Origin: Sorghum bicolor
Taxonomy: Eukaryota > Streptophyta > Magnoliopsida > Poales > Poaceae
Reading direction: 5' to 3'
Length of the DNA stretch: 64,000 nt
Assembly (NCBI RefSeq): GCF_000003195.3
Contig: NC_012874.2
Coordinates: forward strand, 1,767,001 to 1,831,000
Of this stretch, positions 11,508-20,273 are shown in pieces (position 1 is the first letter of the stretch; every line of letters begins with the position of its first letter). The notes under the pieces are model-generated. The model worked only from the letters and a program-made list of their open reading frames with translations, made no database searches and was not told the origin of the DNA. A program made the position numbers and the translations under genes.

Positions 11508-12185
11508 ATGTCTGGAGGGTCGTCTAGAGGGAAGGGAAAGGGAAAGGCGGCGATGAAGGGTAATCCCTTTCTTTGGGAGGGTCCTCTTGGTCCTAAAGAC
11601 TTTGAGGAAGCAATTTATGATAGGTTCCCCCTTGAGAGCAAACATGATTTTACTAAAGAGGCACCACTGAGGGCATATGATGACCGAAAAGAAGAGTGGC
11701 CAAAATGTATGCATGGTGAGGATTGTTTGGTGCAGATGTACACAGAGGGGATAGATGGAGGGCGTCGTTTCTTCAAATGTCCACGAGCATGGGTAAGTCA
11801 TATTACTAATTCAACCTTCAATAAGATACTCTCTTGTGCTAAAGCTACATACTTATTGCAGTCATCCTTGTCAAAAGAGAACTGTGGCTTCACCAGATGG
11901 GTCGATCCTAGACCTATTCATCCCCATGCAGAGTACATCTACTACCTGCAGGACCGTATCTTTGATTTAGAAACGGAAGTTAGCTGTGGTTACAATGACG
12001 ACGAAGAGGGCGACAACAGCAATGGTACTGGCTCCCAAAACACAATATGCAATGATCCATACTGCACATGCCCTAATCACAAGAACAAGGGCCCTCCTTC
12101 ACCACCACCCCCACCACCACCACCAACAACGGGAGGATACTATGGAGAAGGGGCAACACAGTTTGCTATGTGGCCACACTACTAG
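11508..12185 (+). CDS. MULE-borne GRF-type zinc-finger protein 1, 202 aa
   Basis: Two exons, 11508-11792 and 11862-12185, are joined across a 69-nt intron (TGG|GTAAGT ... TTGCAG|TCA). The intron is a multiple of three. The protein opens with a Gly/Lys-rich basic stretch. A GRF-type zinc finger follows at about 63-112: C67, C73, then GRRFFKC (85-91) and CGFTRWVD (103-110). A second Cys-rich patch (158-167) and a poly-Pro run (176-183) come before the C-terminus. GRF fingers in other proteins bind single-stranded DNA or RNA. A role in transposition, excision or counter-silencing is inference. It is inside the MULE, parallel to the transposase and convergent with gene 2. A captured host gene is the alternative. 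Confidence 0.75.
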   Translation: MSGGSSRGKGKGKAAMKGNPFLWEGPLGPKDFEEAIYDRFPLESKHDFTKEAPLRAYDDRKEEWPKCMHGEDCLVQMYTEGIDGGRRFFKCPRAWVSHITNSTFNKILSCAKATYLLQSSLSKENCGFTRWVDPRPIHPHAEYIYYLQDRIFDLETEVSCGYNDDEEGDNSNGTGSQNTICNDPYCTCPNHKNKGPPSPPPPPPPPTTGGYYGEGATQFAMWPHY

Positions 12186-12630
12186 GTAGAACTGAACTAA
12201 TTCACAGGCCACATCCATATGTTTGTTGTTTGGTTTAATCACCTAAGGCATGTTAGGGTTAGTCGAAAGAACTATGTACCTTTGTGTGGTATATGTTCTC
12301 ACATGCCATTTCCTGTGCTTGTTAATTGCTTGAATTACCTAAGGCATGTTAGGTTTAGTCTCAGACCTCTGCACCCTTGTTTGGTGCATGTTTTGACATG
12401 CCATTCAATGTGATGTGTGCTACTAGTTATGCAATATACTAGTTCGTTAACTTCTATTTCAACTAATTATTCTCATTTCATTGCCTATGCAATACTCAAA
12501 TAAAAATACTGTCTACTGATAATGAAACCAAATTAAAATTGCTAAAGTGCATTACATAACAACAAATTGAAAAGTCCAACACAAGACAATATTATCCATG
12601 AACCAAACAAAGAACAAGAAGGTAATGTAA
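12186..12630. other. Convergent 3' flank between the two GRF genes
   Basis: This 445-bp non-coding interval holds a direct repeat with 96-bp spacing (acctaaggcatgttagg at 12241 and 12337, each followed by related ttagtc.. and acatgccatt motifs). It probably holds the 3' UTRs and polyadenylation regions of both convergent genes. Confidence 0.55.
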
Positions 12631-13358
12631 CTACTGAGTGCAACGAGGCCACTTTCCCTTCCTCTGGGCATCTGGATTCTCATCCATCGCTGCCTTCGCT
12701 CGGCGCACACGCTCAAGCTTCTTTTCCCTCTCCTCCCGAGCCGCAGCAACACGTCTTCTTTCCTCCTCTTCCTTGTGCTCCCGCTTTTGAGCCTCCTCTC
12801 TACGTCTCTTCTCTAATATCTCTGCACGCTCTGCATCCCACTCCTTTAGGCCTTGTAGAAGCCGCTTGTCGGACTCCTTAATCTCAGTGTCGATCCACTG
12901 CTCAAAATCACACAATGGTGGAGGGGTCTGCAACAAATATATTTGTTCAAATAATTAAATCATGCTGCATAGGACACAAATTAATAAGTGCACAATAGAA
13001 AAAATAACTTACAATAAAGTTACTGCGGCGTTGTTTTGGCGTAGGCTCCCAGGCAAAATTCGAACACATCCAATACCTCTGCCGATAGGTTTCCTCGTCT
13101 TCCGAAATTTCTACCTTGCAAGGATCACCACAAAAGCACATAGGTACTGGAACACCGCTAGGAAGCGGCTTGTGGATGTACGGACTCCCGGTCGTCCGGC
13201 CATAGCTACAGTTCAAAGAATTCAATTCTAAGAAATCATAGCAAATAACGATTGAACCGAAAACTACAATTTACCGAATGATAAATAATAACGAATGAAA
13301 TTTATCGAAACATGTCGAAAGGTTACCTTGGTTTGCTACTTTTTCCACGACGTGGCAT
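12631..13358 (-). CDS. MULE-borne GRF-like zinc-finger/coiled-coil protein 2, 173 aa
   Basis: Minus-strand exons are 13358-13327, 13205-13013 and 12927-12631, with GT...AG introns and consistent phases (522 nt). The basic start MPRRGKSSK is followed by a GRF-like finger: C34, C36, C58 and C81, with the characteristic ending CDFEQWID (81-88). A long Glu/Lys/Arg-rich coiled coil follows (about 92-157), then a short basic tail. The spacing C-x-C-x21-C-x22-C is longer than in protein 1. It resembles many small grass GRF proteins of unknown role. Its location between transposase and right terminus suggests a helper protein, possibly dimerising through the coiled coil (inference). No disabling change is seen. 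Confidence 0.7.
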
Positions 13359-13646
13359 TCTACGATTGCATAAGAAAAATATTAATCATCCATTCAAAAA
13401 ACTATAAATGGTTTATCTAAGTCTACAACATACGTGTAATATAGGTCATATGAATGAGTCAAAAACTAATATTTGAAAGAGTATACCTGGCTCTTCAAGA
13501 TCTATGGAACAAATCAAACTTTTGATGGTCCAAATATTGAATCCAAATTCGTGCTCGGTTTTTGGAGAGAAAAAGCCGAGAGGGGAGATGAAAATATGAA
13601 CTGCGTCCACAGGTAGCGAAGTGCGTCGGCCAATTTGTAGCAGGGA
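13359..13646. promoter_or_regulatory. Promoter side of GRF gene 2 up to the right TIR
   Basis: AT-rich 5' flank of the minus-strand gene. No clear TATA box was assigned. It contains no other gene. Confidence 0.4.
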
Positions 13647-13920
13647 GCTCGGCGCCGTGATCTGTGGCGCCGAGCTCGGCGCCGTGATCTGTGGCGCCGA
13701 GCTCGGCGCCGTGATTTGTGGCGCCGAGCTCCCTGCCACGTCAGATCCACGTCACAAGGCAGCCAGGTACCTCGGCGCCGTGATCCATGGCGCTGAGACG
13801 TGAAACCTCGGCGCCATGATGCATGGCGCCGACCCCCTGGGTCCATTTCTGCATTTAAGTTTTCCAAGGGTCCAATAGTGAACTTTTTTCAAAAAAAGGA
13901 CCAAATTGTAAAAAATTAGG
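13642..13920 (-). repeat. MULE right terminal inverted repeat with 27-bp subterminal units
   Basis: The outer ~145 bp mirror the left end. Three 27-bp units (cggcgccgtgatctgtggcg...) occupy 13647-13730. A segment with two acgtggat/cacgtcag motifs here replaces the poly-A run seen on the left. Confidence 0.85.
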
Positions 13921-13929
13921 GCGGGGCGC
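13921..13929. repeat. MULE 9-bp target-site duplication, right copy
   Basis: GCGGGGCGC, identical to the left copy at 6256-6264. Confidence 0.9.
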
Positions 13930-14138
13930 GAGGATTGAGCGATTTTGTTTCCTTTTTCGGGCGGAAGAGAGAGCCGGGCGGGATGACATCGCCGGAGGCA
14001 GGACGAAAGCGAGAGGGGAGAATGTCGCACTAAAAGTTTGTCCATCTTTTAGTCTTTTTAGTTGTATATGTAGGAGATATATATTCAGGCGAGAGTCAAA
14101 AGGAGAGGCAGGTCTACCTTCAGCACTCTCGCTTTTTC

Positions 14139-15100
14139 GGATTAAGTCCACTTTTAGCCCCTCAACTATTGGCCGAGTTTAATTTTAACCCTCAACTATA
14201 AAACCGTCTGTTTCTCACCCTTAACTATCAAAACCGGTCACTTTTAGCACCCGGAGAGAGGACAGGGCGGTTTTGAGCCACTTTGAGCGGTTTTTCTTTT
14301 TTCTTTTCTATGGTTAAACCTGTGAATTTCATAGTGAATTGTTTGAGCATGGTAAATTCATCAAATTTTTTGGGTAGCGTTGTCATGATGTTCTCTATGC
14401 ATAAAAAATGTGAAACTATGAAAGTAAGTATTTTTTGATTGCTAAAAAATTAGCTCTTTTAATTAATAAATACATGTTCTATGATTTTTGTAGGATAATA
14501 TATACATTCTATGATCATGAAACTTTTTGTGTAACTGTTTTATACTAAGATAGACCTTAAAAAAAGTTTAGGATTAATTTAATGATGTTTGCTTGTGTCC
14601 CTCATTTATATGTAATTAATAAAGCATATAAATTAGGGATATAAGCAAACATCATCAAATTAATCTCAAACTTTTTATGAAGGTCTATATTAGTATAAAA
14701 CAGTTATGCAAAAAGTTTCATGATCATAGGATATATATATTATCCTATAAAAATTATAGAACATGTATTTATTAATTAAAAGAGCTAATTTTTTAGCATC
14801 CAAAAAATACTTACTTTCATAGTTTCAAATTTGTTCTGCATAGAGAACATCATGACAAGGCTACCCAAAAAATTTGATGAATTTATGATGCTCAAACAAT
14901 TCACTATGAAATTCACAGGTTTAACCATAGAAAAGAAAAAGAGAAAACCGCTCAAAGTGGCTCAAAACCGCCCTTGTCCTCTCTCCAGGTGCTAAAAGTG
15001 ACCGGTTTTGATAGTTGATGGTGAAAAACAGACGGTTTTGTAGTTGAGGGATAAAATTAAACTCGGCCAATAGTTGAGGGGCTAAAAGTAGACTTAATCC
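14139..15100. mobile_element. Full-length foldback (hairpin) transposon, 962 bp
   Basis: The two arms are inverted copies over nearly the whole length, meeting near 14620. Termini are ggattaagtccacttttagc on the left and ctaaaagtagacttaatcc on the right. The flanks carry an 8-bp direct repeat CGCTTTTT (14130-14137 and 15101-15108), with one unpaired C before the left end. It has no coding capacity. The size, low coding content and 8-9-bp repeat fit a MULE- or hAT-derived foldback MITE. A transcript would form a ~480-bp hairpin. Confidence 0.85.
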
Positions 15101-15349
15101 CGCTTTTTATGAAGTGCTTGATGAGCAGGAAATGCGTACGTACTGAATAGGATAATATTAAATCCACTACTTGCAACTTAAAAAATGACAAGTGTGCTGG
15201 AGGAAAATAATGACAAGTGTCGGCTCATGGCTTGTCAGCCGAATAAAGTCTTATTTTTAAGAAAAAATTTAAGTGTTTAAACTTCAAATCAAAAACATCA
15301 CTTTCACTTCACATGGCAAAATAAAGAACAACAGAGAATTATATGAAAA

Positions 15350-15352
<3 letters not shown>

Positions 15353-15392
<40 letters not shown>
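15353..15392. repeat. (AT)n microsatellite
   Basis: About twenty TA dinucleotides in a row. Confidence 0.95.
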
Positions 15393-15393
<1 letters not shown>

Positions 15394-15399
15394 AAATGC

Positions 15400-15800
15400 G
15401 CTGATGTGCAATGCTGCCTCATTAAAAACCTTTCAAGGTATCACCTTGGCGAGCGGCCAGGGAGCGAGCATCCAAGCACGAGAGAGAACGAACGAGACAA
15501 CACCGTTAGACCGACGGCGAGCGGCGGCGGAAGAATAGACAGGACAACGACTCACATGGTACACCGAAGGAGGAGTAGGGAAGGGAAAGGAGGTAGGAGA
15601 GGGAGGGCGAGGTCACCGGAACAGAGCTGGTCCGACGAGCTCAGTCGAGCAGGCGACCGACGGCAGATCGGATCGGATCAGAGCGAGACGAAGACGAAGA
15701 CGAGCGAGGCGAGCTACGACGGCGGGGTGGGAGGATTGGATTAGGGTTAGGGATTTGGGGGTGGGGGGGCTACCGACTGACAGTGTTATATAATGCGGCG
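15400..15800 (-). promoter_or_regulatory. Orphan minus-strand promoter/leader-like island
   Basis: GC-rich sequence whose minus strand reads like a grass 5' leader (Pu/Py tracts, aaccctaatcc near 15745). A TATA-like ttatataa lies about 30-40 bp upstream, at about 15786-15794. No coding exon follows; the leader runs into the (AT)n tract and AT-rich DNA. It is possibly a decapitated gene start left by rearrangement. Confidence 0.35.
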
Positions 15801-16127
15801 CCCGATGTAGGCTGTGGGTTGGGCGCCTGGGCCAGCCATTGGAGGAGACAAGGAGCACAGGAGCGGCCATGCTGGCCTTTTGGCTGTGTCGTGCCTGTGC
15901 CGTGTCATGGGCCAGGCACACAGCCCATGCACTGCACAGGGCACCGGGCCGTGCTACCACGGGTATGCCAACCATCGTGCCGTGCCACCCGTGGGCCATG
16001 CCAAAAGGCCATGTCGTGCCATGCCGCCGGCACATGGGCCGCATGGCCATATATATGCCTTGCATTGCATGTTCACACGGATAGATATATACAAATATTA
16101 TGCTGCAGCTTGGGCGCATGCATCTAC
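15801..16127. repeat. GC-rich repetitive stretch (gccgtgcc/ggcacgg motifs)
   Basis: Repeated, partly inverted ccgtgcc, cgggccgtgc and gggccatgcc words (about 15890-16050) suggest degraded terminal or subterminal repeats of a DNA transposon. The open frames are by-products of the composition. I cannot assign a family. Confidence 0.35.
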
Positions 16128-16340
16128 GTTGTAGAAAGGACTGTTAACTGATTTGTTTCGAGAGAAAAAACACTGCTAAATGGTTGATAGATTCGGATGA
16201 TAAGCTCAAACTAGCAGGCTATTTATTCGTGCAACGCTGACCCATGCATCATATTCGCTTGAGCTTATCTACCGAATCTGTCGGTCATTCAACAGTGTTT
16301 TTCTTAGTACTTTCAGTCATGGCTTATCAGCCAAGTGAAT
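16128..16340. mobile_element. Palindromic MITE (gctgataagcc...aacactg family)
   Basis: Inverted halves share aacactgctaaatgg...ttcgg.tgataagctca and its complement tgagcttatctaccgaatctg...attcaacagtgttttt, plus a terminal ggcttatcagcc. Related copies lie at 42302-42525 and 46282-46397. Confidence 0.65.
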
Positions 16341-16534
16341 AGAGTGGCAGGCAGCTTCCAGTGTCGCACCTAGCACTGAGGTCTCACTGCTGGCCCGTGC
16401 GAGCGAGCAATGAGTTCAAATAATGCCATTGCTACATGTTAGTATTAGGATAACATTCATTCCAGCAAGATCATTGTTGTTGAAGGATGCAAATGCAATG
16501 AAAACTCAACCGGACAGGTGGTGAGCAGGGGCGC

Positions 16535-17075
16535 CACTATAGGAATCGCCATCTTTGTTGAGTGGCAAAAGTCAGGCACTCGACAAAGAGCCACTTTGCA
16601 GAGTGCCAGACCTAACACTCGGCAAAGAACTAACACTCGGCAAAGAGCCACTTTGCCGAGTTCTTTGCCGAGTGCCTGACTCTTGCCAAAGTCAGACACT
16701 CGGGAAATAAGTTCTTTGCCGAGTGCCCGGCGCCGGCACTCGACAAAGAGTGTTAGGGTCAAACAGCATCCATGGCCGTCAACTTTGCCGAGTGCCCGTC
16801 GTCACGCACTCGGCAAAGAGCTACCACGTGGCAGGCTCAGGTGTTGTCAGGCCAGCTCGCCTTTGCCGAGTGCCACGTGACATGCACTCGACAAAGGACT
16901 CCTTTATCGAGTGCCTGTCACGTTAGCACTTGGCAAAGAACACTTCAGATGACGGTGACATGTGGCATTCGGCAAAGAATTCTTTGCCAACAAATTCTTT
17001 GTCGGGTGCCCTTTAAGGCTTTGCCGAGTGCGGCCTGCACTCGGCAAAGAAACCTAATCCTATAGTGCACTAGTG
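16535..17075. mobile_element. Small non-autonomous CACTA transposon
   Basis: The left end is CACTATAGGAATCG at 16535. Near the right end cctaatcctatagtg terminates at 17067, followed by a further cactagtg to 17075. Between them are many copies in both orientations of the tttgccgagtgc / gcactcggcaaag word, the subterminal repeat of grass En/Spm-type elements. If the end is taken at 17075, both sides carry CGC as a 3-bp target repeat; at 17067 the repeats do not match. No transposase is present. Confidence 0.8.
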
Positions 17076-17078
17076 CGC

Positions 17079-17377
17079 CACAGCCTCCACTATCGTTGCA
17101 CTACCACTGTTGCACATTAGGGAATGTACAGCCTGCTTTGAGAACCCGTCTGTATGATGTAATCAAAGGAGGGTCGTCAAATTTAGCACAATTCATACGG
17201 CATCATTCCATCGCGCCGAACAAAAACACCGCCCACACACAACGCAACCTCCAGCCCTTGGGGCACCGGATCCAGTGTCCTAGGCCGCCACAGCCTCCAA
17301 CATCATGGCCACCGGCACGCTACTGGTAGCAGCGAGGAAGGCGGCCACCTTGCTGACCTGCCACTTGCCTCTCCGTG
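17079..17377. other. Intergenic, no gene seen
   Basis: Mixed-composition DNA. caatttagcacaattcatacggcatca at about 17178 echoes a phrase near 1600, so old repeat debris is likely. Confidence 0.3.
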
Positions 17378-17385
17378 CAACCAAC

Positions 17386-17541
17386 CAGTGGCGAAGCTAG
17401 AGCAAATAAAAGGTGGTGCATTTCTCTTAAAAAAACATAAACTATAGCTATAATCATGGTGAAAAATTGATTTACTTAATGGTGTTTAATTTTTTTGTGG
17501 GTGCATGTGCACCCACTGCCTTGTATGTAGCTTCGCCACTG
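17386..17541. mobile_element. hAT-type MITE with perfect 8-bp TSD
   Basis: A 156-bp element with 14-bp terminal inverted repeats CAGTGGCGAAGCTA / TAGCTTCGCCACTG. It is flanked on both sides by CAACCAAC (17378-17385 and 17542-17549). An 8-bp duplication and a CAG-type terminus are hAT hallmarks. It has no coding capacity. Confidence 0.9.
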
Positions 17542-17549
17542 CAACCAAC

Positions 17550-18299
17550 TGTTGCAACATGACACCCATCGGAGCTCTGCACACATCCTCCCATGGGAGT
17601 GCCGGATCTGGCCATCGGGACGCTGAATCCGCACCGGCGCTGCCGTTGTCAACGAGCTTGGCGATTCTCGAGCAGCTACAGTAGACCACAGCTTGGGAAG
17701 AAGCCCTGCCACTGCCTTCCTTGCGCCCGCACAAGCTTCCGGTGGCGCGCTCTGGCGGCGGCGAGGAAGAGGAGGCCAGGAGAGGTGGTGGAGGCACCGG
17801 GCGGTGGTTCTGCCCGTGCTGCCCCGAGGGACGACGTGGGCAACTGAGATTGGTATAAGCAATGTGGAAAAGATTTAAGCTTGTTATTACTAGCAGGGGG
17901 TGGCTGTGCTCTTATGTTAGTCCTTATGGCTCAGTAAAAATGTTAGTGTTTTTGACAAATGTAGTCTGAAGATATTTTTGCATGTCTATTTAAGGGGAAC
18001 ACATTGGTTTCGGTTTTGGGGTCAGTTGCAACAAAGTGAAGAAAAGAAACAATACATCTACAAGGCTTGTGAGACAGAAGACATGAGATTTAGCCTTTTT
18101 CCCTCCTATAAGGATGACCCGTTATGTCTAGGTTTGTTTGAACTGAATTTTTCTCAATTTTGTGAGTCTACTTAAAGCATGAGTGTGAAAACTTGTTAGT
18201 AAATATGTAGTCTGAAATCCTCCATTATGGGCAAGGATGAAACCAGATATTTCTTCCATTATTATTTTTTAAAAAATAGGAATATAATTATTCCTGAAT
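17550..18299. other. GC-rich to AT-rich intergenic DNA, no gene recognised
   Basis: 17590-17850 is GC-rich and open in several frames on both strands, without a recognisable domain or splice-linked extension. 17880-18300 is AT-rich and featureless. Confidence 0.3.
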
Positions 18300-18900
18300 A
18301 AGGTGTTGCCATTGCAAAAGTTGACGCGCTGCATTGTTGTATAGAACAAATTAAAGAGAGAAGCAGAGCCAAGAGTGTTTGACCGACTCTGAGCCTTTGG
18401 TGAAGTGTCAGGCCTTGTTTAGTTTCCAAAAAAATTCAAGATTCTATATAATATCGAATCTTTGGACGTACGTATGGAGCATTAAATATAGATAAAAGAA
18501 AAAATTAATTGTACAGCTTGTCTGTAATTTGCGAGACGAATCTTTTAAGCCTAGTTAGTCCATAATTAGATAATAATTATTAAATACAAACAAAATGCTA
18601 CAGTAGCCAAAACTAAAAATTTTCCTCACAAGGCCTCGAATAAAAAAAAAGAAGAAGAGGACTTTGAGCTGGAAACGCGTGCCTAGAAAGAGCATAGTAG
18701 TAGCCATTGTGCAAGTTTGCATGCCGACCTGCCGAGCAGGGGTTGCCAGCACTCGGAGAAAAACTGTGTTCTTCCAAGAATGGTTCATGAGTCCATGACA
18801 CACGATGGAGGGGCCCAACAAACGAAGAGGAACCATCCGGGAAGCTGCCGTGGAGTTGTCATGCACGTACCGCTGCTTTCGGGATGGCGCAACTACCGTG
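18300..18900. repeat. NLR-flank-like block B (MITE-interrupted)
   Basis: 18300-18420 (gtgttgccattgcaaaagttg ... gagccaagagtgtttgaccg) parallels 30540-30630. 18797-18870 (gatggaggggcccaa ... gggaagctgccgtggagttgt) parallels 30705-30815. A MITE at 18411-18635 sits between the two matching parts. Intact copy C lies upstream of the functional NLR, so block B looks like the flank of a lost NLR paralogue. Confidence 0.5.
18411..18635. mobile_element. MITE, GGCCTTGTTTA family
   Basis: The left end is ggccttgtttagtttcc and the right is ctcacaaggcc. The interior is in the reverse orientation relative to copy 1 (gagacgaatcttttaagcc, accaaataca-like, tacagtagcc). Confidence 0.8.
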
Positions 18901-19212
18901 TGCACTGGCTAGGCCTTGTTTAGTTGGCAGAAATTTTCGTTTTTAGCTACTGTAGCACTTTCGTTTTTATTTGTCAAACATTATCCAATCACGGAGAGCA
19001 ACTCCAACAGTTTGGCAAATGCACTTGGCAAATTGAGATTTTTGGCAAAACTACAAAAAAGCTCCTCCAACAAGTTGGCAAAATCACTTGGCAAAAATTC
19101 AAGGTTGGCAAATTCTTCCCCAACCGGCGCATATATGCGCGCTTCGTTGGACTTGGCAAATCGCGGTTTTCGGCCCGTGGCCGGTTCTCCCGCGCGCGAA
19201 CTGTGAAACTTA

Positions 19213-19454
19213 GGCCTTGTTTAGTTCCGAAAAGTGAAAAGTTTTCGGTACTGTAGCACTTTCGTTTGTTTGTGACAAATATTATTCAATCATGGACTAA
19301 CTAGGATCAAAAGATTTGTCTCGTGATTTACAGCTAAACTGTGTAATTAGTTTTTGTTTTTGTCTATATTTAATGTTTCATGTATGTGTCATAAAATTCG
19401 ATGTGACGGGAAATCTTGAAAATTTTTTGGTTTTCAGGGTGAACTAAACAAGGC
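19213..19454. mobile_element. MITE, GGCCTTGTTTA family, inner copy
   Basis: Starts ggccttgtttagttccga and ends gtgaactaaacaaggc, with all the internal family signatures. It is the third nesting level of this locus. Confidence 0.8.
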
Positions 19455-19610
19455 ATCAGGTGCTGACAGCGACGTGTTCACCAGCTGCTGCTTTTTGTTT
19501 TGTTCACTGCCAAACAACGACAGCGTGTGGCCAGCAAATCGACAGCAGCAGCTGACATGCTGATCTCCTCTAATATGAATGACACAGCAACACGCAAGTG
19601 GTAAGCTCAA

Positions 19611-19790
19611 ACTGATTCCATATAATTTAAAAACAACTCAAGCTCAACTCAAGCTTTAGTCTCATACATGGTACTACCTGCATATAATTTAAAAACAACT
19701 CAAACGTAGTCTCATACATGGTACTACTTGCATATAATTTGAAAACAAATCAAACTTAGTCTCATACATGAAAGACTCCTCAAATTTGGT
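19611..19790. repeat. Short tandem repeat, ~50-62-bp units
   Basis: Three units beginning catataattt (19619, 19681, 19731), each with aaaacaa.tcaa.c and agtctcatacatg. Confidence 0.7.
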
Positions 19791-19962
19791 AGCTATATAA
19801 ATCGGGGTGATTGTTCCAGAGGTGCTCAATGAGGTCTTCTTTGAGTTGGACATGTGTTTCGGGGTCTCTGATTTCTTTGTGCGCTTCAATAAATTCTTGT
19901 AATGTCCGCGTGGGCTGGCCATGTACGATGGACTGAGCAACGACGACGAAGTGAAACGGCAC
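19780..19962 (-). pseudogene. Harbinger-type transposase C-terminal remnant
   Basis: The 60-residue minus-strand reading contains FIEAHKEIRD and HVQLKEDLIEHLW. It resembles the tail of the PIF/Harbinger (HARBI1/ALP1-like) transposases of grasses as I remember the family. The catalytic DDE region is absent. It supports classifying the surrounding 18995-20130 element as an internally deleted Harbinger-like transposon. Confidence 0.5.
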
Positions 19963-20273
19963 GGCAACGGCCCAAATAATTCATACATGTGGGCCACGAA
20001 ATTTTAATTTGCCAACTCCAAATAGCTCACTGTTGGAGAGGCCTCTTTTTTCCACTTGGCATTTGGGATTTAGACTTGGCAAAAATAGAGATTTGCCAAG
20101 TGTAATTTGTCAAACTGTTGGAGTTGCTCTATGACTCAAAAGATTCATCTCATAAATTACAGATAAACTGTGCAATTAGTTTATATTTTCATCTATATTT
20201 AATACTCCATGCATATGACCAAAAATTTAATGTGACGGGAAATCTTGAAAATTTTTGCGAACTAAACAAGGCC

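Larger units (their letters stand above)
6265..13920 (+). mobile_element. Complete Mutator-like element (MULE), 7656 bp
   Basis: The element is bounded by identical 9-bp direct repeats GCGGGGCGC at 6256-6264 and 13921-13929, the target-duplication length of the Mutator superfamily. Its ends are inverted: left cccaattttttacaatttgg, right cctaattttttacaatttgg when reverse-complemented. Inside lie a spliced mudrA-type transposase (7453-10878, plus), a GRF zinc-finger gene (11508-12185, plus) and a second GRF/coiled-coil gene (12631-13358, minus). The perfect target repeat, intact catalytic residues and clean splice sites argue for a recent and possibly autonomous insertion. Confidence 0.9.
18995..20130. 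mobile_element. Nested DNA transposon (AGAGCAACTCCAACAG termini)
   Basis: The terminal inverted repeats are agagcaactccaacagtttg at 18995 and its complement caaactgttggagttgctct at 20130. Subterminal ttggcaaat/atttgccaag words continue inward. It carries another MITE (19213-19454), a ~50-60-bp tandem repeat (19611-19790) and a transposase remnant. No clean target duplication was found, so the superfamily rests on the remnant (PIF/Harbinger-like). Confidence 0.65.
18912..20273. mobile_element. MITE (GGCCTTGTTTA family) split by a nested insertion
   Basis: The left part, 18912-18994, ends within the family's ccaatca motif. The right part, 20131-20273, resumes at atgactcaaaagattcatctc and ends gaactaaacaaggcc. 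The intervening 1136 bp are a separate element. Confidence 0.75.

Noticed and set aside
15783..16151. Cys/His-rich small proteins in overlapping frames
   Set aside because: Three overlapping frames all arise from repeated ccgtgcc/gggccatgcc words. No zinc-finger spacing is maintained.
16550..17060. CRISPR-like or regulatory array of tttgccgagtgc
   Set aside because: The word occurs in both orientations with irregular spacing between CACTA ends. These are subterminal repeats of a DNA transposon.
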